From contig JAQTZB010000001.1 of NCBI GenBank assembly GCA_028688015.1, forward strand, positions 227,663-291,662: a DNA stretch of 64,000 nucleotides. The letters run 5' to 3'. Shown in pieces: positions 25,773 through 34,210 of this stretch. A model generated the notes under the pieces. It had not been told where the DNA came from. It saw only the letters and a program-made list of their open reading frames with translations, and searched no databases. A program made the position numbers and the translations under genes. The DNA comes from Elusimicrobiales bacterium (GTDB lineage Bacteria > Elusimicrobiota > Elusimicrobia > Elusimicrobiales > UBA9959). Numbering within the stretch: position 1 is the first letter of the stretch; each line of letters starts with the position of its first letter.

Positions 25773-27224
25773 ATGTTCAAGGACCTCAAAGCGCTGGGCA
25801 AGGAATCGCTGATCTACGGGCTCTCCACCGTTGGGGCCCGCCTGCTCAATTTCATCCTGCTGCCGTTCTACACTCATTACCTGGTCCCCGCCGACTACGG
25901 CGTGGTGGCGGCGGTCTTCTCCTACATCGCCTTTCTCAATATCGTCTACCATTACGGCATGGACCAGGCCTACATGCGGCATTATGCCGACAGGGAGAAG
26001 GCCTTCCCGTCCGCCTTCGCCTGCCTGGCCGCCACCACGCTGCTGCTGACCGGGCTGCTCTGCGCCGCCGCGCCGTTCTGGGCGGACGTCTCCGGCATCG
26101 GCGCCGACAATTCCCGCTTGGTCTGGTACGGGGCGGCCATCCTGCTGCTGGACACGCTGACCATCATCCCCTTCGCCGACCTGCGCATGCGCCACAAGGC
26201 GCTGCGCTTCGCCGGGGTGCGCACGGCGTCAATAGTGATCAACGTAGCGCTGAACGTGGCGTTCCTGCGCTATATGGGGTTGGGGCTGGAGAGCGTCTTC
26301 CTGGCCAACGTCATTTCCTCTGCGGCGGCGGCGCTGCTGCTGGCGCCGGAGCTCAAGGCCCTCGCCGGCAAGGTCGACCTGCCGGTGCTGCGGCAACTGC
26401 TGGCCTTCGCCCTGCCGCTGCTGCCCGCCGGGCTGGGCTCGATGGCCGTGCAGGTGCTGGACCGCCCCATCATGCTGCACCTGGCCGACAAGGCCTCCGT
26501 GGGCGTATACCAGGCCAACTACCGCCTGGGTATCTTCATGATGCTGGTGGTCAGCATGTTCGACCAGGCCTGGCGGCCGTTCTTCATAGAGCGTTCCCAC
26601 CGTCCGGACGCCGCGCCGGTCTTCGCGCGCGTGCTGACCTGGTTCTGTTTAGGCGGGCTGTGGCTGTGGCTCGGCCTCTCTTTCTTCATCGGGGACCTCG
26701 CCCGCCTCCGCGTGGCCGGCGTGAACCTGATCCACCCGGATTACTGGTCCGGCCTGGGCATCGTGCCGCTGGTGCTGGCCGCCTACCTGCTCAACGGGGT
26801 CTATATCAACTTCCTCGCGCCGGTTATCATCGCCAAGCGCACCGGAGTTATCCTGAGCGTTACGCTCGCGGGCGCGGCCGTCAGCGTGGCGGGCAACTTC
26901 GCGCTGATCCCGCCTTTCGGCATGTACGGCGCGGCCTGGGCCGTCTTCCTCTCATACCTGGTCATGGCGGTCATGGTCTATTTCCGCGGCCGCGCTTTCT
27001 TCCCCGTTCCCTACGAATTCGGCCGGCTAGCCGGGGCCCTGGCAGCGGCGGCCGCGTTCGGCGCGCCGGTGCTGCTGCTCTCGCCCGGCCTGGCCCTGAA
27101 GGGAGTGGTCTTCCTGGCCTTCCCGGCGGCGGTCTGGCGCCTGGGCCTGCTGCTGCCCGAGGAGAAAGAGGCGGTGCTGCGCCGCCTGGCCGCCCTGCGG
27201 GGCCAAAAGACCGCTCCCCGCTAG
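25773..27224 (+). CDS. Polysaccharide flippase (Wzx/MVF-type)
   Basis: An integral membrane protein of 483 residues with about 14 hydrophobic helices and the polysaccharide-synthesis-family opening (FKDLKALGKESLIYGLSTVG, LNFILLPFYTHYLVPADYG). Such proteins flip lipid-linked sugar repeat units across the inner membrane for O-antigen, capsule or related glycans. No glycosyltransferase is nearby, so the glycan is unknown. The ATG at 25773 starts the family N-terminus; a clear ribosome site is not visible. It is separated by 47 bp from the protease gene. Confidence 0.88.
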   Translation: MFKDLKALGKESLIYGLSTVGARLLNFILLPFYTHYLVPADYGVVAAVFSYIAFLNIVYHYGMDQAYMRHYADREKAFPSAFACLAATTLLLTGLLCAAAPFWADVSGIGADNSRLVWYGAAILLLDTLTIIPFADLRMRHKALRFAGVRTASIVINVALNVAFLRYMGLGLESVFLANVISSAAAALLLAPELKALAGKVDLPVLRQLLAFALPLLPAGLGSMAVQVLDRPIMLHLADKASVGVYQANYRLGIFMMLVVSMFDQAWRPFFIERSHRPDAAPVFARVLTWFCLGGLWLWLGLSFFIGDLARLRVAGVNLIHPDYWSGLGIVPLVLAAYLLNGVYINFLAPVIIAKRTGVILSVTLAGAAVSVAGNFALIPPFGMYGAAWAVFLSYLVMAVMVYFRGRAFFPVPYEFGRLAGALAAAAAFGAPVLLLSPGLALKGVVFLAFPAAVWRLGLLLPEEKEAVLRRLAALRGQKTAPR

Positions 27225-27271
27225 GACCTTGGCCCCTGCCCGGGGCGCCGCTCTCCCGCCATACTATCTAT

Positions 27272-28525
27272 ATGTTGAAATCCCTGGCCGCCCTGCTGCT
27301 TTGCGCCGCCCCGGCTTTTTCCCAGTCCTGGCCCCCCGCCCTTTCCGCCGAAGTTCCCTCAGCGCCCGCAGTTAAAGCCCCAGCCCCCGCGCTGGCGGAC
27401 TGGACGGTGATGTATTTCATCAACGGCAAGAACAACCTGGAGAGCTCGGCGTTGATGGACATGAACGCGCTGGAGCAGGTGGGCTCTACCGGCAAGGTCA
27501 AGATAGCCGTAGAACTGGGCCGCATGAACGGCCAGCACGAGGGCGACGACCACGCCGAGGGCGATTGGACCGGGGTGCGCCGCTACCTGGTGGGCAAGGA
27601 CGGGGATCCCTCGCGGATAACCTCCCCGGTGCTGCAGGACCTGGGCCGGGCCGACATGGGCTCCTGGAAGGAGCTGGCGGCTTTCATAAACTGGGGCAAG
27701 GCCAATTTCCCGGCGCGCCGCTACGCGCTGGTGCTGTGGGACCACGGCAACGGCTGGGAGCCGGTGGACGACGGCAACTCCGGGGATTTTTACAATTTGA
27801 AGGGTTTCTCGCTCGACGACGAGACCGGCCGCGAGTTCTCGCTGCCGCAGATGGCCGAGGCGCTGCGGGTTACGGGCGGGGTGGATTTCCTTATGCTCGA
27901 CGGCTGCAACATGGGCATGGCCGAGGTGGCCTACGAGCTGAAGGACGCGGCGCGGGCGCTGACGGCCTCGGAAGAGGCGGAGCCGGGGGTGGTGGTGCGC
28001 TACGCGCAGTTCCTGGGGCTGCTGAACGCCAAGCCCTCCATGGGCGCGGAGGAGTTCGCCGCCAATACGGTGCGGACCTACCGCGATTATTTCCTTGGGC
28101 AGGGCGGCGACAACGAGGGCGACCCGGTCACGCAGTCCGCGGTGCGGCTCTATGAGATGGACAATTTCCGCGTTAAGCTGGACGCCTGGACGGCGGCGGC
28201 CCTGAAGGCCGACCCTGCCGCGCTCCGGTACGCCGCTGGCAAAGCCAAGTTCTTCGGCGAGTACGCGCCTTATAAGGATCTCTGCGACTTCGTCTCTCTC
28301 GTCGGTGAAGCGTCCTCCGACCAGCAGCTGAAGGCGCGGAGCCGCGACCTGGTAACATTCGTGAAGACGCGCCTTATTATCGAGAATTGGGCGCAGGACG
28401 CCGTCAGCCACGGCGTCGCCATCGACGTTCCTTCCTCTTCCTATAACCCGCTCTACGACGGGCTGGCCCTGTCCCGCGACTCCCGCTGGGACGACTTCGC
28501 CCGCCACATGTCCACCCTAAAATAA
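27272..28525 (+). CDS. Secreted clostripain-family (C11) cysteine protease
   Basis: The 417-residue protein starts with a signal peptide (LKSLAALLLCAAPAFS) and a Pro/Ala-rich propeptide-like stretch. A C11 caspase-like fold follows: VMYFINGKNNLE, catalytic His in LVLWDHGNGW (about residue 165) and catalytic Cys in LDGCNMGMAEV (about 210). Clostripains cleave after Arg or Lys and are often self-activated. The product is presumably exported. No partner inhibitor or secretion gene is next to it. The ATG at 27272 gives the signal peptide; the longer upstream frame lies inside the flippase. Confidence 0.88.
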   Translation: MLKSLAALLLCAAPAFSQSWPPALSAEVPSAPAVKAPAPALADWTVMYFINGKNNLESSALMDMNALEQVGSTGKVKIAVELGRMNGQHEGDDHAEGDWTGVRRYLVGKDGDPSRITSPVLQDLGRADMGSWKELAAFINWGKANFPARRYALVLWDHGNGWEPVDDGNSGDFYNLKGFSLDDETGREFSLPQMAEALRVTGGVDFLMLDGCNMGMAEVAYELKDAARALTASEEAEPGVVVRYAQFLGLLNAKPSMGAEEFAANTVRTYRDYFLGQGGDNEGDPVTQSAVRLYEMDNFRVKLDAWTAAALKADPAALRYAAGKAKFFGEYAPYKDLCDFVSLVGEASSDQQLKARSRDLVTFVKTRLIIENWAQDAVSHGVAIDVPSSSYNPLYDGLALSRDSRWDDFARHMSTLK

Positions 28526-28724
28526 AAGATCCTCGAGAAGCCCGGTCGGGGGCCGGCAGGGGAGGGGCCCCGTGCTCCTGGGCAGAAGGGAACCGTTGCG
28601 CGGTTCCCCCCGCCCTTGGGAAATTAAGGGCGGGGCCCCCCTCCCCAAAGTCGCACGGAACCCCTCCCCTGCCGTCCCCTCCGTATGTTTGTCAGTACTA
28701 TTAAAAGCGAGCCACCAGCGGAGA

Positions 28725-28840
28725 CCGCAGGGGTAGGACAAGCAAAACCGTCGCGAGCCCGACGCTTGCGTAGCGCGGAGGGCGAGTGCCGAGTGAGCGC
28801 ACGGTGTGCGCGAACGCGTTTTGCGGTCCTATCCCTGCGG
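28725..28840 (+). repeat. Extended inverted repeat, possible structured RNA or mobile repeat
   Basis: Arms 28725-28739 and 28826-28840 pair at all 15 positions if one G-U pair is allowed, which favours RNA from the plus strand. A second 7-bp stem (28742-28748 with 28818-28824) stacks inside across a small internal loop. The apical 65 bases are very GC-rich. No poly-T follows. I cannot tell a small RNA from a palindromic repeat element without genome-wide data. Confidence 0.55.
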
Positions 28841-28888
28841 TAGGCCGCCAACCACGAGCGCCCCGCGATAGGCCGCCAACCACGAGCG
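28841..28888. repeat. Two 20-bp direct repeats, 28-bp period
   Basis: Identical 20-base units at 28841-28860 and 28869-28888 are separated by CCCCGCGA. The first copy abuts the right arm of the inverted repeat, the second ends 5 bp before the permease stop codon. Two copies only, so this is not a CRISPR array. Confidence 0.8.
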
Positions 28889-28893
28889 TCTTA

Positions 28894-29649
28894 TTATTTT
28901 TCCTGCTGGAGCTTGCCGAAGGCGGCAACGCCGACGGCGGTGGTGGCGAGGCAGAAGAGGGCTATGGCGCCCAGGTCGGTCCACAGGCTGAAGTGGCCCT
29001 GCCCAAGCATGATGATGCGCATCAGGTCCACGGCGTAGCTGATGGGGTCGGCCAGGCTGATGGCGCGGATGTAGGGCGCGGCGGTCTGCAGGTCGAACAG
29101 GGCGCCGCTGAAGAAGAAAAGGGGCCAGGTCAGGAAGCTCATCACCAGGCCGAAGCCCTCCATGGATTTCATCTTGGCGCCGATGGTAAGGCCCAGATTG
29201 GTGATCATGTAGGAGACCGGGAATGCGGCCAGCAGGCAGAGCAGGATCTGCAGCGGGTTCTGCGGCAGTATGAAGAGCGCTCCCACGACGAGGAGCAGCA
29301 GGGTCTCTATCAGCGCGCCCAGCATGCCGCCCAGCGCCTTGCCCAGGAACAGCGTGGTGCGCGAGATGGGCGCCGCCAGCACTTCCTTCAGAAAGTCCAG
29401 GCGCTTGTCCCACACTATATAGAGGCCGTAGGTTATCGACGTGAAGAGGATGACCATGGCCATGATGCCCGGGAAGATGAACTGCTGGTAGGTAAAGCCC
29501 GGCACCGGGCTCTGCGCCCCGGCCATGCCGTGCCCCATCACGAACAGGAACAGCAGCGGCGAGATCAGGATGGAGAGGATGCGCTCCTTCTCGCGCAGGA
29601 AGATCTTGGCCTCGCGCAGCAGGATGGCGTAGATGGCGTAGTAGTTCAT
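28894..29649 (-). CDS. ABC-2-type transporter permease
   Basis: Membrane subunit of an ABC exporter. The 251 residues have an amphipathic start and six hydrophobic segments. They include the ABC-2 signature region GIMAMVILFTSITYG and LSEVLAAPI-like FLKEVLAAPISR (about residue 88), and FGLVMSFLTWPLFFFSGALF. It is coupled by a 4-bp overlap to the ATPase gene upstream. The pair resembles DrrAB/NodJ-type exporters of drugs, lipids or polysaccharide, with cargo unknown. Confidence 0.9.
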   Translation of the reverse strand: MNYYAIYAILLREAKIFLREKERILSILISPLLFLFVMGHGMAGAQSPVPGFTYQQFIFPGIMAMVILFTSITYGLYIVWDKRLDFLKEVLAAPISRTTLFLGKALGGMLGALIETLLLLVVGALFILPQNPLQILLCLLAAFPVSYMITNLGLTIGAKMKSMEGFGLVMSFLTWPLFFFSGALFDLQTAAPYIRAISLADPISYAVDLMRIIMLGQGHFSLWTDLGAIALFCLATTAVGVAAFGKLQQEK

Positions 29650-30620
29650 TTGCGCGCCGCCTTTACCGTGGCTATCCGCTCAAAGATGCCCTCGGCGTTC
29701 TCCTCGGCGTCGTCGCTGATCTGCTGCCCGGCGAACTTCAGGAACACGTCGTCCAGCGTGACGCGGCGCACTTCCACCTCGTCGATCCTGCCGCCGGCGT
29801 TCAGCAGGGCCTGCAGGTTGCCGCCGGAGTCCTCTATGCTGATCTTATAGCGGGAGTTCTCGCGCTCCACGGTTTTCACGAAGGGGAGCGCCCGCAGGGC
29901 CGCCTCGTTTATCTCGCCTTTGAGGAACACCAGGTCCTGGCCCACCTTGCGCTTCAGGGCCTCCGGGGTGTCGAGCTCTATGATCCTGCCCTGGTTGATG
30001 ATGCCTATGCGGTCGGCCAGGCTGTCGGCCTCTTCCATGTAATGGGTGGTCAGGATGATGGTGGTGTTATGCCGCTCTTTCAGTTCGCGGATATGGGTCC
30101 AGACGGCTTTGCGGCTGGCCGGGTCCAGGCCCAGGGTCGGCTCGTCGAGGAAAAGGATCTTGGGGCCGTGGATGAGGCCGCGGGCTATCTCCAGCCGGCG
30201 CCGCATGCCGCCCGAGTAGGTTTTTACCAGGCTGTCACCGCGGTCCGACAAATTGACCAGCTTCAGGAACTGCTCTATCCTGGCCGCTATCTCACGGCGC
30301 GGCACGCCGTAGAGCATGGAGTGCAGCTGCAGGTTCTCTCGGGCGGTCAGCAGGTCGTCCACGCTGGGCTCCTGGAACACTATGCCGATGTTGCGGCGCA
30401 CTTCCAGCGGCTCGCGGTTGATGTCGCGGCCGGCCACCAGGGCCGTGCCCGAAGTGGGGCGCACCAGCGTGGCCAGCATGCTGATCAGGGTGGTCTTGCC
30501 GGCGCCGTTGGGGCCCAGCAGGCCGAAGACCTCCCCCTCAGGTATCTCCAATGAAACGCCGTTCACCGCCGTCACTTCGGCGTAGCGCTTTACCAGGTTG
30601 TCAGTTACTATTGCCGCCAT
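29646..30620 (-). CDS. ABC transporter ATP-binding protein, DrrA-like
   Basis: Energy-coupling subunit for the permease that follows. Its 324 residues contain Walker A GPNGAGKTT (about 37), Q-loop, signature YSGGMRRRLEIARG (about 133), Walker B ILFLDEPTLGLDP (about 154) and the H-loop TTHYMEEAD. A C-terminal extension of about 90 residues (from about 225) is typical of daunorubicin-resistance-type ATPases. It is first gene of the two-gene minus operon. Confidence 0.94.
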   Translation of the reverse strand: MAAIVTDNLVKRYAEVTAVNGVSLEIPEGEVFGLLGPNGAGKTTLISMLATLVRPTSGTALVAGRDINREPLEVRRNIGIVFQEPSVDDLLTARENLQLHSMLYGVPRREIAARIEQFLKLVNLSDRGDSLVKTYSGGMRRRLEIARGLIHGPKILFLDEPTLGLDPASRKAVWTHIRELKERHNTTIILTTHYMEEADSLADRIGIINQGRIIELDTPEALKRKVGQDLVFLKGEINEAALRALPFVKTVERENSRYKISIEDSGGNLQALLNAGGRIDEVEVRRVTLDDVFLKFAGQQISDDAEENAEGIFERIATVKAARK

Positions 30621-30640
30621 AGGTAAATTCTAGCAAATAC

Positions 30641-30680
30641 AAAAAACAATCCCCGCCGGGTAAGGGTGGGGATCGTTTTT
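30641..30680 (-). terminator. Terminator after (minus) the TraF-like gene region boundary
   Basis: Minus-strand stem ATCCCC...GGGGAT with a short loop is followed by TGTTTTTTG. A plus-strand T-run (GTTTTT) also flanks it. It lies just downstream of the minus-strand barrel gene ending at 30693 and upstream of the ABC ATPase start, so it insulates the two transcripts. Confidence 0.7.
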
Positions 30681-30692
30681 GCCGTGGCCTGT

Positions 30693-32234
30693 TTAGAAGA
30701 GCAGGCCGAAGCTGGCGGCGACGCCCAGCTTGGTCGGAATGTCAGTGTCGTCCATGGTGGTCTTCTCTGTGCTGACCACTCCGGACACGTCGAAGTGCAT
30801 GTAGAGCAGGTTCAGGCCGGTGCCCAGGGTGTAGGCCATCTTGGAGTCCTTCTCCGCCAGGTTCTTCATCAGGCCCGCGCGCAGCGGGATGTTGAAGGCC
30901 TTGCGGTTGAAGATGTTGATCTCGGTGCCCATGCACAGCTGGCGCGAGTCGAAGCCGTCCACCGGGGTCTTGTTCTTGGTGACGTCCAGGTCCAGCGCCA
31001 GGGTCCAGAACTTGGCCGGATTCAGCGCGAAGCCGATGCGGGCCTGGCGGTCCAGGTCGTAGTCGGAGGCGTTCTCCACGTCAAAGGACGGGCTGTTGAT
31101 GTTGCGCATTACGAAGCCCACCTTGGGATGCAGCGGCAGCTTGGGGTAGGTCCGGTTCACGTCCCACATAAGGCCCAGGTCTACGGCGGGCTGCCAGGAG
31201 GACTTCATGTCCTCAAGGGTTATGGAGTCCGCGGTGTCGGATTCCGAGAGGAAGCGGAAGGTGGTGTTGGTGGTGCGGCCGTTTATCATCTTGATATTGC
31301 CGCCCACGGACAGGCCGTGCAGCCACTTGTCCACGTTCCAGGCGTAGCCCGCCGCGATCTCTACGAACGAGGCCCCCACCACATTGAGGTTGGAGGTGTT
31401 GTTGTAGTAGGAATTTCCGGAAGCGGCCGCAGTAATCATCGGCGCCACGTCGGCGGCGTACTGAGAGAGGGTGTTAGCCGCCTCGTTAATTTGCGCCTCG
31501 CTCAGACCGTCTGCGGCTGCCTTGTTTATCAGCGCGTAAATGAACGTCGTCTGGTTGGTAATGCCTTGCTCGGTATTAAGACAGTTTGCCGCGCCGCAAA
31601 TCAGGGTTTCAAGATTGGAATACCCTATCGTGTTTATAGCGCTGTCGAGCGTCGTTTCAGCGCTGTCAAAAGAAGTATTCGTCTGGTTAGCGCCGGTAAA
31701 GTTCACACCGGATAAGTTGCTGCCGTTGGTGTCCAGTCCGATGTTTGCGGTATCAATGAAAGGGTTTAGCCCTACCGAGGTGAAGTTGTTCACCGAAAGC
31801 GCGACTTTCGAGAACTTGAAGTTGGCGCCGCCGGCCACTTCGGCCAGCACGCCCTTGCCGGGTTCGTTCATGTCACTGATCAGGGAGAGCGTCTTTGCGA
31901 AAGCCGCTATCTGGTCGGCGTTGATGGAAGTCCCGTTGTCCTGGGCGCTCTGGATGGCTGAGAACTTCTGAGCCATGTCGCCTATCGCGCTGGCGTTCTT
32001 CATGATGTCGCCGGTGAACTCGGCCATCACGCCTACGGGCAGTTCCATGCCCGAGACGTTGGCGCTGCTCTTCACCAGGCCGCCGGGGTTCCAGTACTGC
32101 GCTATGGGGCCCTGCGCCACGGCCACAAAGGCGCCGCCCATGCCCATGGGGCGAGTGCCCAGGATCTTCCACTGCTCGGCGCATAACGAGGCCGGCGCCG
32201 CGGCGATAAACAAGGCTATAATAATGTTCTTCAT
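30693..32234 (-). CDS. TraF_2/PorV-like outer-membrane protein
   Basis: This 513-residue protein has a signal peptide (KNIIIALFIAAAPASLCA) and the opening motif RPMGMGGAFVAVAQGPIAQYWNPGGL. That motif marks the family labelled conjugal-transfer TraF or UPF0164/PorV, predicted outer-membrane barrels. Conjugation is not implied. Beta-strand patterns resume from about residue 280 (KLPLHPKVGFVMRNI and on) to the end. Between about residues 125 and 280 lies an Asn/Thr/Ser-rich insert with two Cys (CGAANC) and lower GC than its surroundings. The gene is monocistronic, with its own terminator. Confidence 0.75.
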   Translation of the reverse strand: MKNIIIALFIAAAPASLCAEQWKILGTRPMGMGGAFVAVAQGPIAQYWNPGGLVKSSANVSGMELPVGVMAEFTGDIMKNASAIGDMAQKFSAIQSAQDNGTSINADQIAAFAKTLSLISDMNEPGKGVLAEVAGGANFKFSKVALSVNNFTSVGLNPFIDTANIGLDTNGSNLSGVNFTGANQTNTSFDSAETTLDSAINTIGYSNLETLICGAANCLNTEQGITNQTTFIYALINKAAADGLSEAQINEAANTLSQYAADVAPMITAAASGNSYYNNTSNLNVVGASFVEIAAGYAWNVDKWLHGLSVGGNIKMINGRTTNTTFRFLSESDTADSITLEDMKSSWQPAVDLGLMWDVNRTYPKLPLHPKVGFVMRNINSPSFDVENASDYDLDRQARIGFALNPAKFWTLALDLDVTKNKTPVDGFDSRQLCMGTEINIFNRKAFNIPLRAGLMKNLAEKDSKMAYTLGTGLNLLYMHFDVSGVVSTEKTTMDDTDIPTKLGVAASFGLLF

Positions 32235-32325
32235 AGACCTCCCTTAACCACAATGCCGATAGTCTAGTAGATTTTTCCGCCCAAAACCATAGTCACCGGG
32301 TTACATGTGACCGGAGTTACACTGC

Positions 32326-33183
32326 TCAAAGGCTGCGCCGGAAGAACTCCGCCACGCGCCGGTCGTAGTTCTCCCCGGCGCGCAGGCGGGTCTCGCCGTG
32401 GCCGGCGCGCTCTATCAGCCAGAGTTCCGCCGCCGGGGCGGCGGCTTTGATGGCGCTTGAATTCACGGCCGGCACGGCGGAATCGTCCGCGCCGTGGATC
32501 AGCAGCAGGGGGCGCTTATAGGCCTCGGCGTTGCTGACCGGCCTGACGGAGTTTATATTAACGCCCATCAGCAGCAGGCTCCAGCCCTTCATCAGTGTCA
32601 CCAGCGGGCGGCGCAGGCGGCCCCAACCGCCGAAGATATAATTAAGCTGGCCGCGCAGGTCCGCGTAAGGCGAGTCCAGCGCCCTGGCCTGCACGGCCGG
32701 GTTCTTTGAAAGCAGTGCCGTTGCGCCCCCCATGGAGAAACCGAACAGGCCCGCCCCGGAGAAGCCGCGCTCCCGCAGGAAGGCCAGCGCCGCGTCTATG
32801 TCGCGCGTCTCCCGCGCGCCGCCTGTGGCGAAGAACCCGCCGCTGCGGCCGGTGGCGCGGAAGTCGAAGTAGAGCAGGTTGAAGTCTTTTGCCAGGAAGT
32901 CGGTCAGCCCCAGCACATCGCTCTTGTCCATCGGGTAGCCGTGGCAGACCACTACCGCTTTTTTTGAGGCGGCGTTGGGCACGAACCAGGCGTCCAGCTC
33001 CACCCCGTCGGAGGTCTTAAGCTTCACTCCCTCGAATTTTAGGCCGAAGACCGCCGGCGTCTGCGCGCCGGGGTAGCGCTTGGGATGGGCGTAGAGCCAG
33101 AAGAAGAAAAAAGAAAGCCCGGCGAAGGCGAGCGCCGGGTACAGTATGAGCCGCAGGGCTATCCTGAAAGCCAGGGAGTTCAT
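32326..33183 (-). CDS. Alpha/beta hydrolase with N-terminal membrane anchor
   Basis: The 285-residue protein has a membrane segment at about 12-30. An alpha/beta-hydrolase fold follows: HGYPMDKSD (oxyanion region), nucleophile elbow GFSMGG (Ser about 149), Asp in HGADDSAVP (about 235) and His in RAGHGE (about 262), so the triad is complete. Similar proteins are annotated as membrane-anchored BEM46/YfhR-type hydrolases; substrate unknown. It overlaps pcm by 4 bp and ends a minus-strand cluster. Confidence 0.85.
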   Translation of the reverse strand: MNSLAFRIALRLILYPALAFAGLSFFFFWLYAHPKRYPGAQTPAVFGLKFEGVKLKTSDGVELDAWFVPNAASKKAVVVCHGYPMDKSDVLGLTDFLAKDFNLLYFDFRATGRSGGFFATGGARETRDIDAALAFLRERGFSGAGLFGFSMGGATALLSKNPAVQARALDSPYADLRGQLNYIFGGWGRLRRPLVTLMKGWSLLLMGVNINSVRPVSNAEAYKRPLLLIHGADDSAVPAVNSSAIKAAAPAAELWLIERAGHGETRLRAGENYDRRVAEFFRRSL

Positions 33184-33839
33184 GCGGCCTTCAGCATGGG
33201 CACAAAGCGCACGGAGCAGACGGCGGAGCGCTCCAGCCCCGCGGCCGTCTTTTTTACCAGCAGCAGTTCCTGCGGCTCGGGCCCGACGGGGATCACCAGG
33301 CGGCCCCCCTCTTTGAGCTGTTCCGGCAGGGCGGGCGGGACGTCCGCGGGGGCGCAGGTAACCAGGATGGCGTCGTAGGGCCCTGCTTCCGGCCAGCCCG
33401 CCGCGCCGTCGCCGGTCCTGTAGAAAATATTCTTATAGCCCAGCTTTTCGAGCCTGGCTTTGGCCGTGTCCGCGAGGTCGGGGAAGAATTCCACCGTGCG
33501 CACCTCGGCGGCCAGTTCGGAGAGGACCGCGGTCTGATAGCCGGAGCCGGTGCCTATCTCCAGCACTTTCTCCCCGCCTTTCAGCGCCAGCAGCTCGCTC
33601 ATCAGCGCCACTATGTAGGGCTGCGAGACGGTCTGCCCGCGCTCTATGGGCATGGGGTAATCGTCGTAGGCGCGGGTGGCCATCCCTTCCGGCACGAAGC
33701 AGTGGCGGCAGACTTTGTCCATGGCGGCCAGCACGCGGAGGTCTTTAATGCCGCGCGCCTCTATCTGGTCCTTTATCATCTGGCGGCGGATGAAGCCGAC
33801 GTAGGCGTCGTATTTGGGGCCCAGCAGCTTGTCTATCAC
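33180..33839 (-). CDS. pcm: Protein-L-isoaspartate O-methyltransferase
   Basis: Methylates isoaspartyl residues for repair of aged proteins. The 219-residue product has the Thr/Ser-rich substrate loop (ERGQTVSQPYIVALMSELL, about 60-78) and SAM motif I VLEIGTGSGYQTAVL (about 86-100), with later motifs in order. It starts with GTG at 33839, which shares a base with the stop of the CoA-binding gene. An internal ATG at residue about 21 (MIKDQIEARGI) also resembles a family start, so the first 20 residues are uncertain. Confidence 0.92.
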   Translation of the reverse strand: MIDKLLGPKYDAYVGFIRRQMIKDQIEARGIKDLRVLAAMDKVCRHCFVPEGMATRAYDDYPMPIERGQTVSQPYIVALMSELLALKGGEKVLEIGTGSGYQTAVLSELAAEVRTVEFFPDLADTAKARLEKLGYKNIFYRTGDGAAGWPEAGPYDAILVTCAPADVPPALPEQLKEGGRLVIPVGPEPQELLLVKKTAAGLERSAVCSVRFVPMLKAA

Positions 33840-34210
33840 TACCAGACTCCCTTCAGCACCATGAAGCAGGCCTGGGTGGTCTTGATGCCGTATTCCCTGG
33901 CCTTTTGCACGGCCAGGTCCGAGTCGGAGCCGGGCTGCATCCAGATATTCTTCACGCCCAGCTTATTGCATTCTTCCACTACCGCCTCGGTGACCGGCGG
34001 CGGCACCACGGTGATCACCAGGTCCGGGCGCTGCTCTATATCGGCGACGCTCTTGTAAACGTTCTGTCCCAGTACGAAGCCGCCCTTCGGGTTCACGCCT
34101 TTCACCGGGTACCCGGCGTTGAGCAGGTCCCGGAAGATCTTGTGGCCGTACTTGGAGGCGTCGTCGGAAACTCCCACCACGGCTATCAGTTTATATTCTT
34201 TAGGGTTCAT
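33839..34210 (-). CDS. CoA-binding (YccU-type) Rossmann protein
   Basis: A small 123-residue CoA_binding-family protein. It begins with the nucleotide motif IAVVGVSDDASKYGHK (about 9-24), continues with NPKGG and VITVVPPPVTEAVVEEC, and ends with the segment IWMQPGSDSD (about 87). Similar free-standing domains occur widely with no settled role; binding of CoA or acyl-CoA is assumed from the family. It is coupled upstream to a membrane protein (4-bp overlap) and downstream to pcm (1-bp overlap). Confidence 0.88.
   Translation of the reverse strand: MNPKEYKLIAVVGVSDDASKYGHKIFRDLLNAGYPVKGVNPKGGFVLGQNVYKSVADIEQRPDLVITVVPPPVTEAVVEECNKLGVKNIWMQPGSDSDLAVQKAREYGIKTTQACFMVLKGVW

Larger units (their letters stand above)
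28526..28893. other. Structured 370-bp intergenic region
   Basis: No convincing gene is present. From 28555 to 28673 G-rich and C-rich blocks form alternative stems: 28559-28572 with 28631-28646, and 28555-28567 with 28661-28673. Smaller hairpins lie between them. From 28725 to 28840 a long extended hairpin has 15-base outer arms. Two copies of a 20-bp direct repeat follow at 28841-28860 and 28869-28888. The first part may terminate the protease gene. Confidence 0.7.

Noticed and set aside
28841-28888. Possible CRISPR unit
   Set aside because: Only two repeat copies with an 8-bp spacer and no cas genes; Cas4-like protein at 55 kb is not near and has a coiled-coil tail.
28517-28928. Small minus-strand frames in the 28.5-28.9 kb gap
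   Set aside because: No ribosome sites or family motifs; the sequence is explained better by inverted and direct repeats.
30693-32234. Conjugation gene by TraF name
   Set aside because: The family name is historical; there are no other transfer genes, relaxase or plasmid markers, and the protein is a predicted barrel.
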